From Brucella anthropi ATCC 49188 (GTDB lineage Bacteria > Pseudomonadota > Alphaproteobacteria > Rhizobiales > Rhizobiaceae): a stretch of 64,000 nt of DNA. The DNA lies in contig NC_009668.1 of NCBI RefSeq assembly GCF_000017405.1, positions 310,001 through 374,000 of the forward strand, given 5' to 3'. Made by a program: the position numbers and the translations under genes. Below are positions 1-7,397 of this stretch, in pieces. Position 1 is the first letter of the stretch. Every line of letters starts with the position of its first letter. The notes below the pieces were generated by a model. That model was not told the origin of the DNA. It did not search any database and saw only the letters and a list, made by a program, of their open reading frames with translations.

Positions 1-226
1 TATCATGGGCAGCAAAGTGCAACTCAAAGGAAAGGTTGAAGGCATCGCTGGAGGTATTGAAGATCGTGAGCGTAGCGATTCTTCCAGCTTGCTTGCGAAT
101 GTTTCGCCGACCTTCAACTGGGTGCGTCTGGCACAACGTGTGCCAGTGCGTGTGAAACTTGAAGAGGTGCCGGACAGTGTCCATCTCGTTGCTGGCCGAA
201 CGGTCAGCGTTTCGGTGGTGAACTGA
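1..226 (+). CDS. HlyD/EmrA-family membrane fusion protein of an efflux pump, C-terminal fragment
   Basis: This is the last 74 or so residues of a gene that begins before the window; the frame is open from base 2 to a TGA at 224-226. The fragment reads like the end of the beta-barrel domain of periplasmic adaptor proteins: the stretch FNWVRLAQRVPVRVKL and the ending VAGRTVSVSVV are typical of AaeA/EmrA-type adaptors, which join an inner-membrane pump to an outer-membrane channel. The substrate cannot be told from this piece. A hairpin with a T-run follows directly, so the operon ends here. Family assignment is fairly safe; subfamily is a guess. Confidence 0.65.
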   Translation, partial: IMGSKVQLKGKVEGIAGGIEDRERSDSSSLLANVSPTFNWVRLAQRVPVRVKLEEVPDSVHLVAGRTVSVSVVN

Positions 227-233
227 TTTAAAG

Positions 234-257
234 GCCCGGCTGTCGTCCGGGCTTTTT
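234..257 (+). terminator. Rho-independent terminator after the efflux gene
   Basis: A GCCCGG/CCGGGC stem with a 7-nt loop is followed by TTTTT. It lies 7 nt after the stop of the efflux adaptor fragment and separates it from the amidotransferase gene. Confidence 0.8.
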
Positions 258-294
258 CCATGTTAGCAAAGACAAAAGCGGTTGGGGATTTCTC

Positions 295-993
295 ATGGGT
301 GTGCTGGTTGTCCAGAACTACGATGGGTCCGGATTGGGGCAGATCGAACCAATTTTGTCGGATGCTGGGCATTCGATTGATCTGCGTCATCCCTACAACG
401 GCGATTCACTACCCTCCGATGACAATGGCTATCAAGCCTTGATCGTTCTTGGTGGTGAGCAAAATGCGCTTGCCGACGATGAGTGTCCTTATTTCCCCCA
501 TTTACTCGAGCTTATACGCCAGTTCGGCGGTCGCGATAAGGCCGTTCTGGGCATTTGTCTGGGCAGCCAGCTCGTGGCTCGTGCTTATGGTGGGGAGAAT
601 ATTCTGGATCGCCCGATGGAATTCGGCTGGCAAGAAATTCGACTTACCGAGGAGGGTAAAAGCGATCCGGTCTTGTCTGCCGCGGGTGACATCTTTCCAA
701 TCTTTCATTGGCATCGCGATACGTTTTCGCTTCCGAAGCAAGCTTTGCATATGGCGATAAGCGATATGACACCTCATCAGGCTTATCGCATTGGACGCGC
801 AGTCTATGGCACGCAATTCCATTTCGAGGCGAACACGCAGCTTGTGGCGGAGTGGAATGACCAGCTAAGCGAACTGATCGCGGGTTTCGCGCCGGATTGG
901 GCGTTACAATATCCAGAGCTTGCAAAGAAGTTCGGAGCGCAGGCGGATGCCGCAGGTGCTGCATTAGCCAAGGCGTGGGTAAACCAAATCTAG
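295..993 (+). CDS. class I glutamine amidotransferase (GMP synthase-like, GATase1 only)
   Basis: 232 residues forming one class I glutamine amidotransferase domain. The catalytic triad is visible: Cys88 in GICLGSQL, and His176 and Glu178 in TQFHFE. There is no synthetase domain, so this is a free-standing member of the group annotated as GMP synthase-like amidotransferases. Such proteins release ammonia from glutamine or gamma-glutamyl compounds, some acting on gamma-glutamyl polyamines; the substrate here is not determined. It stands alone between the terminator at 234-257 and a 250-bp gap. The ATG at 295 begins the conserved beta strand (GVLVVQN), so a later start is unlikely. Confidence 0.85.
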   Translation: MGVLVVQNYDGSGLGQIEPILSDAGHSIDLRHPYNGDSLPSDDNGYQALIVLGGEQNALADDECPYFPHLLELIRQFGGRDKAVLGICLGSQLVARAYGGENILDRPMEFGWQEIRLTEEGKSDPVLSAAGDIFPIFHWHRDTFSLPKQALHMAISDMTPHQAYRIGRAVYGTQFHFEANTQLVAEWNDQLSELIAGFAPDWALQYPELAKKFGAQADAAGAALAKAWVNQI

Positions 994-1102
994 AGGCCTC
1001 GTAACTGCGTCTTAACCTTAAGTCGAAGTATCGCGTTGCCGCTTTGCCACAGCGTTCAACCAATTCGGTTTTTCAAGAGAAAAGCGGTGGCTTGGCTGGA
1101 AC

Positions 1103-1142
1103 CGTTCAGTTGCGGGTAACTTTTTTCGGGTGTAACTGAACG
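1103..1142. repeat. 9-bp perfect inverted repeat with 22-nt loop in the 994-1249 gap
   Basis: CGTTCAGTT (1103-1111) and AACTGAACG (1134-1142) are exact reverse complements. The loop holds two similar GGGTAAC / GGGTGTAAC words around TTTTTT. It could be an RNA hairpin or a two-half-site operator upstream of the small gene at 1250. Nothing else is recognisable in this gap. Confidence 0.5.
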
Positions 1143-1249
1143 CCGTCTCCCCCGGGCAGCAACCGAATGAGCAAGGCTGATCGCCATGCTCTCAAGTGGC
1201 GGCTCGTCTACCGAACTTTATCCGGCCACCGTCGAAAGAGTTTCCGAAT

Positions 1250-1387
1250 ATGACCGCCAAGCATGCCGCTCTTCTCACCGTCCTGATGGTTTCCGCGATT
1301 GTATTCATGGCGGTCGGCATATTCACCGTCGATGCGGGCAACAACGCGATGTCTACTGACGGTTATGGCATTTCCAGCGCTCATTGA
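1250..1387 (+). CDS. small single-span membrane protein, function unknown
   Basis: 45 residues from the ATG at 1250; an in-frame GTG at 1196 would give 63. The protein has a short charged start (MTAKH), one hydrophobic helix (about residues 6-26) and a small polar tail. I do not recognise a family. The gene stands alone between the amidotransferase and the convergent phosphatase, whose stop lies 8 bp away. The codon pattern is not distinctive at this length, so it may be non-coding; the hydrophobic profile and a position that no other frame explains argue for it. Confidence 0.45.
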   Translation: MTAKHAALLTVLMVSAIVFMAVGIFTVDAGNNAMSTDGYGISSAH

Positions 1388-1394
1388 GCGCGTA

Positions 1395-2129
1395 CTAGCT
1401 AGCTTCAATAAAACGTTTTTCAGAGCCGTCGATCACGATGGCTGATAGCTGCCCACTTCTCCATGCATATGTATCGAGATTGACCCTGTTGGGTTGAATA
1501 TCGATAGCGCTTTGCGGTGTATGCCCGTGGATGATGACCTTTTCGAAGGGCTCAGTCCATTTGAGGAAAGCTGTGCGAATCCAGATCAATTCTTCCGGGT
1601 CTTGTGCATCCAGCGGCACGGCAGGGTTTATGCCTGCATGACAGAAGAAGAATTCGCCAAAAGCGACTGAGCGCGGCATGGCGCGAATGAAGTCGATATG
1701 GTTTTGGGGGACGGCCTCGACGAGCGCGGCATGACCTCGGTGCGCTGAATCTGCATCAGTAAAATCAATTTCTACACTGTAGGAGCGGGCGGTATCAATG
1801 CCACCGTGGAGTGCGAATATCCCGGCAACATCTCCCGTTGCTAGATAGGTAAGAAAACCGTCGTCGTGATTGCCCAACAGCGAAAGGACGCGCTTATCCC
1901 GACGTGACACATCAGTCAGAAAATCCAGCACTTCTTTCGAGCGCGGACCGCGATCGATATAATCACCAAGATGAATGATACGCCAGTCGTGAGCGGGGCG
2001 GTGGTCAAGGTCGGCGCGGATCAGCCCGTGCATATCCTGCAACAAGTCGAGGCGGCCATGTACGTCGCCGATGGCATAAAGGCGGATACCGTCGGGTCCT
2101 TTGGCATCCTTGAAAACTACGCCGTTCAT
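1395..2129 (-). CDS. PPP-family serine/threonine phosphatase or diadenosine tetraphosphatase-like metallophosphoesterase
   Basis: 244 residues with the full PPP-type metallophosphoesterase signature: GDVHG at 21-25, GDYIDRGP at 55-62, GNHD at 86-89, and a late HGHT. These residues bind two metal ions. Bacterial relatives are protein phosphatases (PrpA/PrpB) or symmetric Ap4A hydrolases (ApaH), which the motifs cannot separate; the size is nearer PrpA. Its ATG overlaps the stop of the upstream GntR gene (ATGA), so the two are very likely co-transcribed and translationally coupled. That pairing is unusual for this enzyme and suggests a signalling role. Confidence 0.8.
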   Translation of the reverse strand: MNGVVFKDAKGPDGIRLYAIGDVHGRLDLLQDMHGLIRADLDHRPAHDWRIIHLGDYIDRGPRSKEVLDFLTDVSRRDKRVLSLLGNHDDGFLTYLATGDVAGIFALHGGIDTARSYSVEIDFTDADSAHRGHAALVEAVPQNHIDFIRAMPRSVAFGEFFFCHAGINPAVPLDAQDPEELIWIRTAFLKWTEPFEKVIIHGHTPQSAIDIQPNRVNLDTYAWRSGQLSAIVIDGSEKRFIEAS

Positions 2130-2938
2130 TCGCTATCATTTTCCTTCATGTCCTTGCCTGACTTCGCACCCGCCCGCTGCCGATAGCGCAGACGCGAGAC
2201 ACGTTCGCGTTCTTCGTGAAGCTCGCGATCATGCGTGGCCTGTTCCACGAAACGAATGTGCTTTCGAACCGCTTCGCGTGCTGCTTGCGGATTACCGGCC
2301 ATGACGGCATCGTAAATGGCGCGGTGCTGCGATAGAAACATGTCGGCGACACCGGGATAGCTGTAAATTAGGCTGCGATTGTAAAAAACGCCATCCTTCA
2401 GAAGTTGATAGCAAGACCGCAGGGTGTGCAGCAGAACGATGTTGTGTGCTGCTTCACCAATAGCATTGTGCAATTCCACATCGAGGCGTGCCTCCGTGTC
2501 GAAGTCGCTGACGCCATGAGCCTTTTCCATGGCCTCCATGATCTCGGTCAAAAGCGCTTTGTCAGCTGGTGTAGCTCGAAGTGCTGCATATTCTGCGGCA
2601 ATGCTTTCGATTTCCCGGCGATATTCGAGATAGTCTGCGGTCGCCTTGCGATGATCGGCAAAAAGCTTGACCACGGGGGCGCTGAATACCTGTCCGATCA
2701 CGTCTGCAACGAATGTTCCTCCACCATGACGAGAGATGAGGAGTTCGGCAGTCTCAAGCCTTTTTAGAGCATCGCGCAATATCGGGCGAGATATATCGAA
2801 CTGGCGCGCCAGTTCACGCTCGCCGGGAAGCCGGTCGCCACCGCGCAGAACACCTTCGAGAATGAGCGTTTCGATCTGATGCACAACGTCGTCTGCCGTG
2901 CGGCTTGCCTGTATGCGTGAAAAAATTGTTTCGGCCAT
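2126..2938 (-). CDS. GntR-family (FadR subfamily) transcriptional regulator
   Basis: 270 residues from the ATG at 2938, chosen over one 7 codons upstream because GGAGAGG lies about 10 nt before it. The N-terminus is a winged helix-turn-helix (LPGERELARQFDISRPILRDAL, roughly 35-57) of FadR type, and residues about 90-240 form the all-helical FCD ligand domain, with Asp and His residues that in relatives bind a metal and a carboxylate effector. FadR-type regulators commonly sense organic or fatty acids and bind TGGT-N-ACCA sites. It is coupled by ATGA to the phosphatase gene. A GTGGT/ACCAC palindrome 1.6 kb away before glcD makes it a candidate glycolate or lactate regulator, but that is inference. 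Confidence 0.85.
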   Translation of the reverse strand: MAETIFSRIQASRTADDVVHQIETLILEGVLRGGDRLPGERELARQFDISRPILRDALKRLETAELLISRHGGGTFVADVIGQVFSAPVVKLFADHRKATADYLEYRREIESIAAEYAALRATPADKALLTEIMEAMEKAHGVSDFDTEARLDVELHNAIGEAAHNIVLLHTLRSCYQLLKDGVFYNRSLIYSYPGVADMFLSQHRAIYDAVMAGNPQAAREAVRKHIRFVEQATHDRELHEERERVSRLRYRQRAGAKSGKDMKENDSE

Positions 2939-3011
2939 GCCGTCTGAAGCCCTCTCCATAACGGCGGCAAATTAGCCTTTAGGTCGATGCCCGGCAACGG
3001 AATATATTGAA

Positions 3012-3047
3012 AAGGAAAGTCCGATCGATGATGCGACCGGGCTTTCG
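3012..3047 (-). terminator. hairpin terminator for the 3070 gene
   Basis: On the minus strand a GAAAGCCCGGTCG stem pairs with CGATCGGACTTTC (one mismatch and one G-T) and is followed by CTTTTC. It lies just downstream of the small membrane protein gene at 3070. Confidence 0.6.
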
Positions 3048-3069
3048 GAATATATGATCAAAAAAATGA

Positions 3070-3360
3070 TCAGGCTTTTTTGCGCTTGCGTGTAGCTACG
3101 AGTACGAAAAGACCTGCGACAAAGCCGTACATAGCCCATTTAAACGGGAGAGCGTCAGCGGTTTCGCTGCGGATCGGAAGTACAGTCACAGTGCCGGGGC
3201 GGCTTTCTACGCCCGATTTGCCTTCGGCTTTAGCTTGTTCGATCTGTTGTGGAGAAACGACCCATTCGGCGCCACGTGATTTGTCATAGAACATGAAACC
3301 ACAGCCGACGATAACGGCGACGATGATTGCTAGAATAAAACGTAAAGGTGTGTTCATCAT
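3070..3360 (-). CDS. two-span membrane protein, function unknown
   Basis: 96 residues from the paired ATGs at 3360/3357 (MMNTPLRF), where the N-terminal helix starts; the reading frame continues upstream to 3477 but that part is not hydrophobic and looks untranslated. There is a transmembrane helix at about 7-25, a polar middle containing GAEWVVSPQQIEQAK, a second helix at about 72-90 and a basic tail (RKRKKA). I recognise no family. Lysine/arginine at the end puts the C-terminus in the cytoplasm, with the middle probably periplasmic. It has its own terminator. Confidence 0.6.
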   Translation of the reverse strand: MMNTPLRFILAIIVAVIVGCGFMFYDKSRGAEWVVSPQQIEQAKAEGKSGVESRPGTVTVLPIRSETADALPFKWAMYGFVAGLFVLVATRKRKKA

Positions 3361-3521
3361 TTTTCCCAGAAAATCAGGACAACGGGAGAAAATCATCCGA
3401 TTCGCTTGAATAACGGATTGCGGAATATTTAAGCCTTTTAGAATCAAAAGCTTAGTTAGCTTTATATGCTGGCACACTAATATAGCGCGCGCGACTTATT
3501 AACCGACGAATGAAAGCCAGT

Positions 3522-4451
3522 CTATTTCTTTGCTACTTCGTGCGGAGATGCGCCGCTTTCCCAGTAAGGAACAGGGCCATAAAGATCTGCCAGATAGTCG
3601 ATGAACAGTCTGACCTTTGCCGGGAGGAACTGTTTCGACGGATAGACGGCATGAATTGCAACGTTGCGAGATGCGGCATAGTCGGGCAGAACCTGCACCA
3701 ACTTGCCTGCTGCAAGTTCTGGGCCGATATCCCAGGTCGAGCGTTGCGCTATGCCGAGGCCTGCCAGGACTGCCTCGCGTACCATTTCGCTGGAATTGGT
3801 TTGCAGTGGCCCCACTGGGCGAATGACGATGGGGCCTTTGGGGCCTTCCAGTCGCCAGGGGTCGTTGTTGTGCGGTGCCAGACAGATATGGTCCTGCAAG
3901 TCCTCAATCGTCTGTGGTGTACCGCGTTCCGCGATATAGCCGGGTGAAGCGACGAGAATACGACGCACGGGTGCGAGACGGCGTGCGACGAGGGTTGAAT
4001 CGGAAAGTTCGGCGATCCGAATGGCAAGATCGTATCCATCGCCCACAATGTCGACCATCTCGTCGGTGAGCTGCATATTGACGGTAAGGTCTGCGTTGGC
4101 GCGCATGAACGGCACGAGATAGGGCGCAATGTGCATGCGACCGAAAGTCGTAGGGGCTGAAATTTTCAATGTACCGCGCGCATCGGCAGAACGGCGGGCA
4201 ACAAAGGCTTCAGCTTCTTCGATGTTGGAGAGAATGGCCAGAACCCGCTCATGATAACCCTGCCCGGCCTCAGTCAACGCGATCTGGCGTGTCGTTCGTT
4301 GAAGCAGTCGGGTTCCGAGTCGCTCTTCCAGTCGTCCCAGACGTTTTGAGACGACCGCTGGCGAGAGGCCCAGATCGCGAGCGGCTGCTGACATGCTGCC
4401 CGTTGCCACGACGCGGGCAAAGATTTCCATATCCGCCAGACTGCTCATCAT
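3522..4451 (-). CDS. LysR-family transcriptional regulator
   Basis: 309 residues, the usual LysR length. The N-terminus (about 5-64) is the LysR winged helix with FARVVATGSMSAAARDLGLS and the RLLQRTTRQ wing; residues about 90-295 are the periplasmic-binding-like effector domain. It belongs to the DsdC/AaeR-like group with a DMEIFARV start. It is transcribed divergently from glcDEF with about 200 bp between, so control of the glycolate operon is possible, though many such pairs are unrelated. Two adjacent ATGs (4451, 4448) are both possible starts. Confidence 0.88.
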   Translation of the reverse strand: MMSSLADMEIFARVVATGSMSAAARDLGLSPAVVSKRLGRLEERLGTRLLQRTTRQIALTEAGQGYHERVLAILSNIEEAEAFVARRSADARGTLKISAPTTFGRMHIAPYLVPFMRANADLTVNMQLTDEMVDIVGDGYDLAIRIAELSDSTLVARRLAPVRRILVASPGYIAERGTPQTIEDLQDHICLAPHNNDPWRLEGPKGPIVIRPVGPLQTNSSEMVREAVLAGLGIAQRSTWDIGPELAAGKLVQVLPDYAASRNVAIHAVYPSKQFLPAKVRLFIDYLADLYGPVPYWESGASPHEVAKK

Positions 4452-4573
4452 GTTCTGCTATCCCACTCATTGCCGTGCTTTGCTAAAGCTTTGGGTTTAA
4501 AGCATCTAGCCGAGCGCTAGGAAACTAGGCAAGCAATTATGCCGCAGTGTGAAAACTGTTTAGCCGCTGACTA

Positions 4574-4639
4574 AAGTGGTAAAAATGATTTACCACTTGA
4601 CGAGAATGGTGCGGAGTGCACTTTGACCACATAAGTGGT
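4574..4639. promoter_or_regulatory. candidate operators before glcD (two GTGGT/ACCAC palindromes)
   Basis: AAGTGGTAAA (4574-4583) and TTTACCACTT (4589-4598) form a perfect 10-bp inverted repeat with a 5-nt centre. A second palindrome with the same core, ACCAC-ATAA-GTGGT, lies at 4626-4639 and touches the glcD ribosome site. TGGT/ACCA half sites are typical of FadR-type GntR regulators. A TTGACG at 4597-4602 overlaps the first palindrome and could be a -35 box; I see no good -10. Confidence 0.6.
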
Positions 4640-4649
4640 GGAGGAGAAT

Positions 4650-6146
4650 ATGAGCGGACTCATCATGCCGGAGCCGGACGCGTCCGTCATGCAGCGGCGC
4701 GAGCAGATCGTTGCAGACTTGCGCGACATCGTGCCGGGTGAAGGCGTTGTGGATGCTATCAATGCAATGCGCGTGTTTGAGAGCGATGGCCTGACTGCGC
4801 ACCGTTCGTTGCCGTTGGTCGTTGTGCTGCCAGAAACGGTTGATCAGGTTTCGCAGGTTTTGCGCTATTGTCACGATAACAACGTTCGTGTCGTGCCACG
4901 GGGAGCGGGTACATCACTGTCCGGCGGTTCCATGCCGCTGCAGGATGCGGTTTTGCTTGGCATGTCGCGCTTCAATCGCATTCTTGAAATCGATTATCCG
5001 AACCGCGTCGCTGTGGTGCAGCCAGGCGTGACCAATCTCGGCATTACCAAGGCTGTTGAACACGAGGGGTTTTATTATGCGCCTGATCCCTCGTCACAGA
5101 TTGCCTGTTCCATCGGTGGCAACGTCGCGGAAAATGCGGGTGGTGTGCATTGCCTTAAATACGGTCTGACCGCCAATAATGTGCTCGGCATCGAAATGGT
5201 GCTTATCACCGGAGAAGTTATCCGGCTTGGCGGTAAGCATCTCGACAGCGAGGGTTATGATCTTCTCGGTCTGATGACCGGCTCAGAAGGACTGCTCGGT
5301 GTCGTGACAGAGATTACGGTCCGTATCCTGCAGAAACCGGAAACGGCGCGTGCAGTCATGGTCGGCTTTCCCTCCAGCGAGCAAGCCGGTCAGTGTGTCG
5401 CTGACATCATCGGCGCAGGCATCATTCCCGGCGGCATGGAGATGATGGACAGGCCAGCCATCAAGGCCGCCGAAGATTTCGTGCGGGTCGGTTATCCGCT
5501 CGATGTTGAAGCGCTGCTGATCGTCGAACTTGATGGACCGCCCGTCGAAGTGGACTATCTGATAGGTCGGGTCGAAGCACTGGCGCTTACAAACGGTTCC
5601 ACAACCTGCATTCTGTCGCAGTCGGAAGAACAACGTCTGGCTTTCTGGGCAGGCCGGAAGGCGGCTTTTCCGGCGGTGGGGCGCATTTCGCCCGACTATC
5701 TTTGCATGGACGGCACCATTCCGCGCAAAGAGCTGCCGCGTGTTCTGTCCGGGATGCGCGAACTTTCCGAGAAATATGGATTGCGGGTGGCCAATGTGTT
5801 CCACGCGGGCGACGGCAACCTGCATCCGCTTATCCTCTATGATGCGAATATTCCTGGCGAACTGGAAGCTGCGGAAGATTTTGGCGCGGACATTTTGCGC
5901 CTTTGCGTGAAAGTCGGTGGTGTTCTCACTGGCGAACATGGAGTAGGCATCGAAAAGCGCGATCTGATGCCGGAAATGTTCAACGAGATCGATCTTGACC
6001 AGCAGATGCGTGTCAAATGTGCTTTCGATGCCAAGCACCTTCTTAATCCCGGCAAGGTCTTTCCGCAATTACGCCGCTGCGCCGAGCTTGGTCGTATGCA
6101 TGTGCATCGCGGCGAGCTGGCCTTCCCGGATATTCCCCGATTCTGA
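4650..6146 (+). CDS. glcD: glycolate oxidase, FAD-linked subunit GlcD
   Basis: 498 residues from the ATG at 4650, preceded by GGAGGAG at 4640-4646. An in-frame GTG at 4635 is rejected because the Shine-Dalgarno lies after it. The N-terminal half is a PCMH-type FAD domain (VVPRGAGTSLSGG, then CSIGGNVAENAGG); the C-terminal half has the FAD-oxidase C domain with FHAGDGNLHP and the GEHGVGIEKRDLM ending motif. GlcD oxidises glycolate (or D-lactate) to glyoxylate (or pyruvate) together with GlcE and GlcF, passing electrons to quinone. Spacing of 14 bp to glcE marks an operon. Confidence 0.93.
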   Translation: MSGLIMPEPDASVMQRREQIVADLRDIVPGEGVVDAINAMRVFESDGLTAHRSLPLVVVLPETVDQVSQVLRYCHDNNVRVVPRGAGTSLSGGSMPLQDAVLLGMSRFNRILEIDYPNRVAVVQPGVTNLGITKAVEHEGFYYAPDPSSQIACSIGGNVAENAGGVHCLKYGLTANNVLGIEMVLITGEVIRLGGKHLDSEGYDLLGLMTGSEGLLGVVTEITVRILQKPETARAVMVGFPSSEQAGQCVADIIGAGIIPGGMEMMDRPAIKAAEDFVRVGYPLDVEALLIVELDGPPVEVDYLIGRVEALALTNGSTTCILSQSEEQRLAFWAGRKAAFPAVGRISPDYLCMDGTIPRKELPRVLSGMRELSEKYGLRVANVFHAGDGNLHPLILYDANIPGELEAAEDFGADILRLCVKVGGVLTGEHGVGIEKRDLMPEMFNEIDLDQQMRVKCAFDAKHLLNPGKVFPQLRRCAELGRMHVHRGELAFPDIPRF

Positions 6147-6160
6147 GTTGTGGTTTGATC

Positions 6161-7393
6161 ATGAGCGATGCAAATATTCTAAAGCCGCAGGATGAGGCGG
6201 GCGTTCTGGAGGCGGTGCAGGATGCACTGGCCAGTTCTACGCCGCTGGAAATCATCGGCCACGGCTCCAAACGCGGCATCGGACACAGGGTTGATGCCGG
6301 TCGCGTGCTCGACGTTTCCAAACTGTCGGGCGTGACCTTGTATGAGCCGGACGAACTGGTGCTCTCGGCAAAGGCCGGAACGCCGATGGCCGAGATCGAA
6401 AGGCTTTTGGCCGACAACAATCAGTGCTTTCATTTCGAGCCTATGGATTACGGTCCGTTGCTTTCGGGTGAGAGCGGTCGCGGTACGATCGGCGGAGTGC
6501 TTGCCGCCAATCTGTCCGGTCCGCGCCGTCTCAAGGCAGGTGCTGCCCGCGATCATGTGCTTGGGGTACGCGTCGTGTCCGGGCGTGGCGAATTGTTCAA
6601 ATCTGGTGGTCGCGTGGTCAAGAACGTGACGGGCTATGATTTGTCCAAAGGCATGGCTAATTCCTGGGGCACACTGGGCGTTGCCACCGAGGTGACGTTC
6701 AAGGTTCTGCCGAAGCCGGAAACGGCGGCAACGCTTGCCGTGCGCGGTCTGACCGACGAACAGGCGGCGCGTGTCATGGCAATGGCTATGGGATCGCGAG
6801 AGGAAGTCGCTTCCGCTGCGCATCTGCCACCGACCGTTGCCAATCGCTTCCTTGACGGTAAGCTCGGCTGGGATGCGGCAACCGTGCTGCGGCTCGAAGG
6901 CTTTGCACCTTCGGTCGAGCACCGTAGTCGGCAATTGCAGGCGCTGCTGGGCCAATCGGGTGAAGTCGAGATGCTTGATGGGCAGCAGTCGCATCGGCTC
7001 TGGCGTGAAGTGCGCGACGTCCTGCCTTATGCCAATGCAGGAGACAATCGCGCCGTCTGGCGCGTTTCGATGACGCCGATGCAAGGCTGGCGTATGGTGG
7101 ACGAGTTCCGGCGTTATGCAGGTGTCGATGCCTATTACGACTGGCAGGGTGGGCTGATCTGGATGCGGATGGAAGCGGACCCGGAAGCGCAAACTTTGCG
7201 CAAGCTGATTACCAAATATGGCGGTGGCCATGCGACGCTCGTGCGCGCATCGGAACATATTCGCGCAAGCAATGCAGTGTTCGAGCCGCAACCGGCAGCA
7301 CTTGCAGCGCTTTCTCAGCGGTTGAAGCAGCAATTCGATCCAGAAAATATCCTCAATCCGGGGCGTATGCATCCCCGTCAGGCCGGAGCTTGA
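6161..7393 (+). CDS. glcE: glycolate oxidase, FAD-binding subunit GlcE
   Basis: 410 residues from the ATG at 6161. This is the shorter FAD-binding partner of GlcD: the PCMH core is visible (GHGSKRGIGHR near the start, then GRGTIGGVLAANLSGPRR, VVKNVTGYDLSK), and the C-terminus ends in the family's ENILNPGRMHP. It shares fold but little sequence with GlcD, as expected for the GlcD/E pair. It sits 14 bp after glcD and 4 bp before glcF, so the three subunits are made together. Confidence 0.92.
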   Translation: MSDANILKPQDEAGVLEAVQDALASSTPLEIIGHGSKRGIGHRVDAGRVLDVSKLSGVTLYEPDELVLSAKAGTPMAEIERLLADNNQCFHFEPMDYGPLLSGESGRGTIGGVLAANLSGPRRLKAGAARDHVLGVRVVSGRGELFKSGGRVVKNVTGYDLSKGMANSWGTLGVATEVTFKVLPKPETAATLAVRGLTDEQAARVMAMAMGSREEVASAAHLPPTVANRFLDGKLGWDAATVLRLEGFAPSVEHRSRQLQALLGQSGEVEMLDGQQSHRLWREVRDVLPYANAGDNRAVWRVSMTPMQGWRMVDEFRRYAGVDAYYDWQGGLIWMRMEADPEAQTLRKLITKYGGGHATLVRASEHIRASNAVFEPQPAALAALSQRLKQQFDPENILNPGRMHPRQAGA

Positions 7394-7397
7394 AGCC

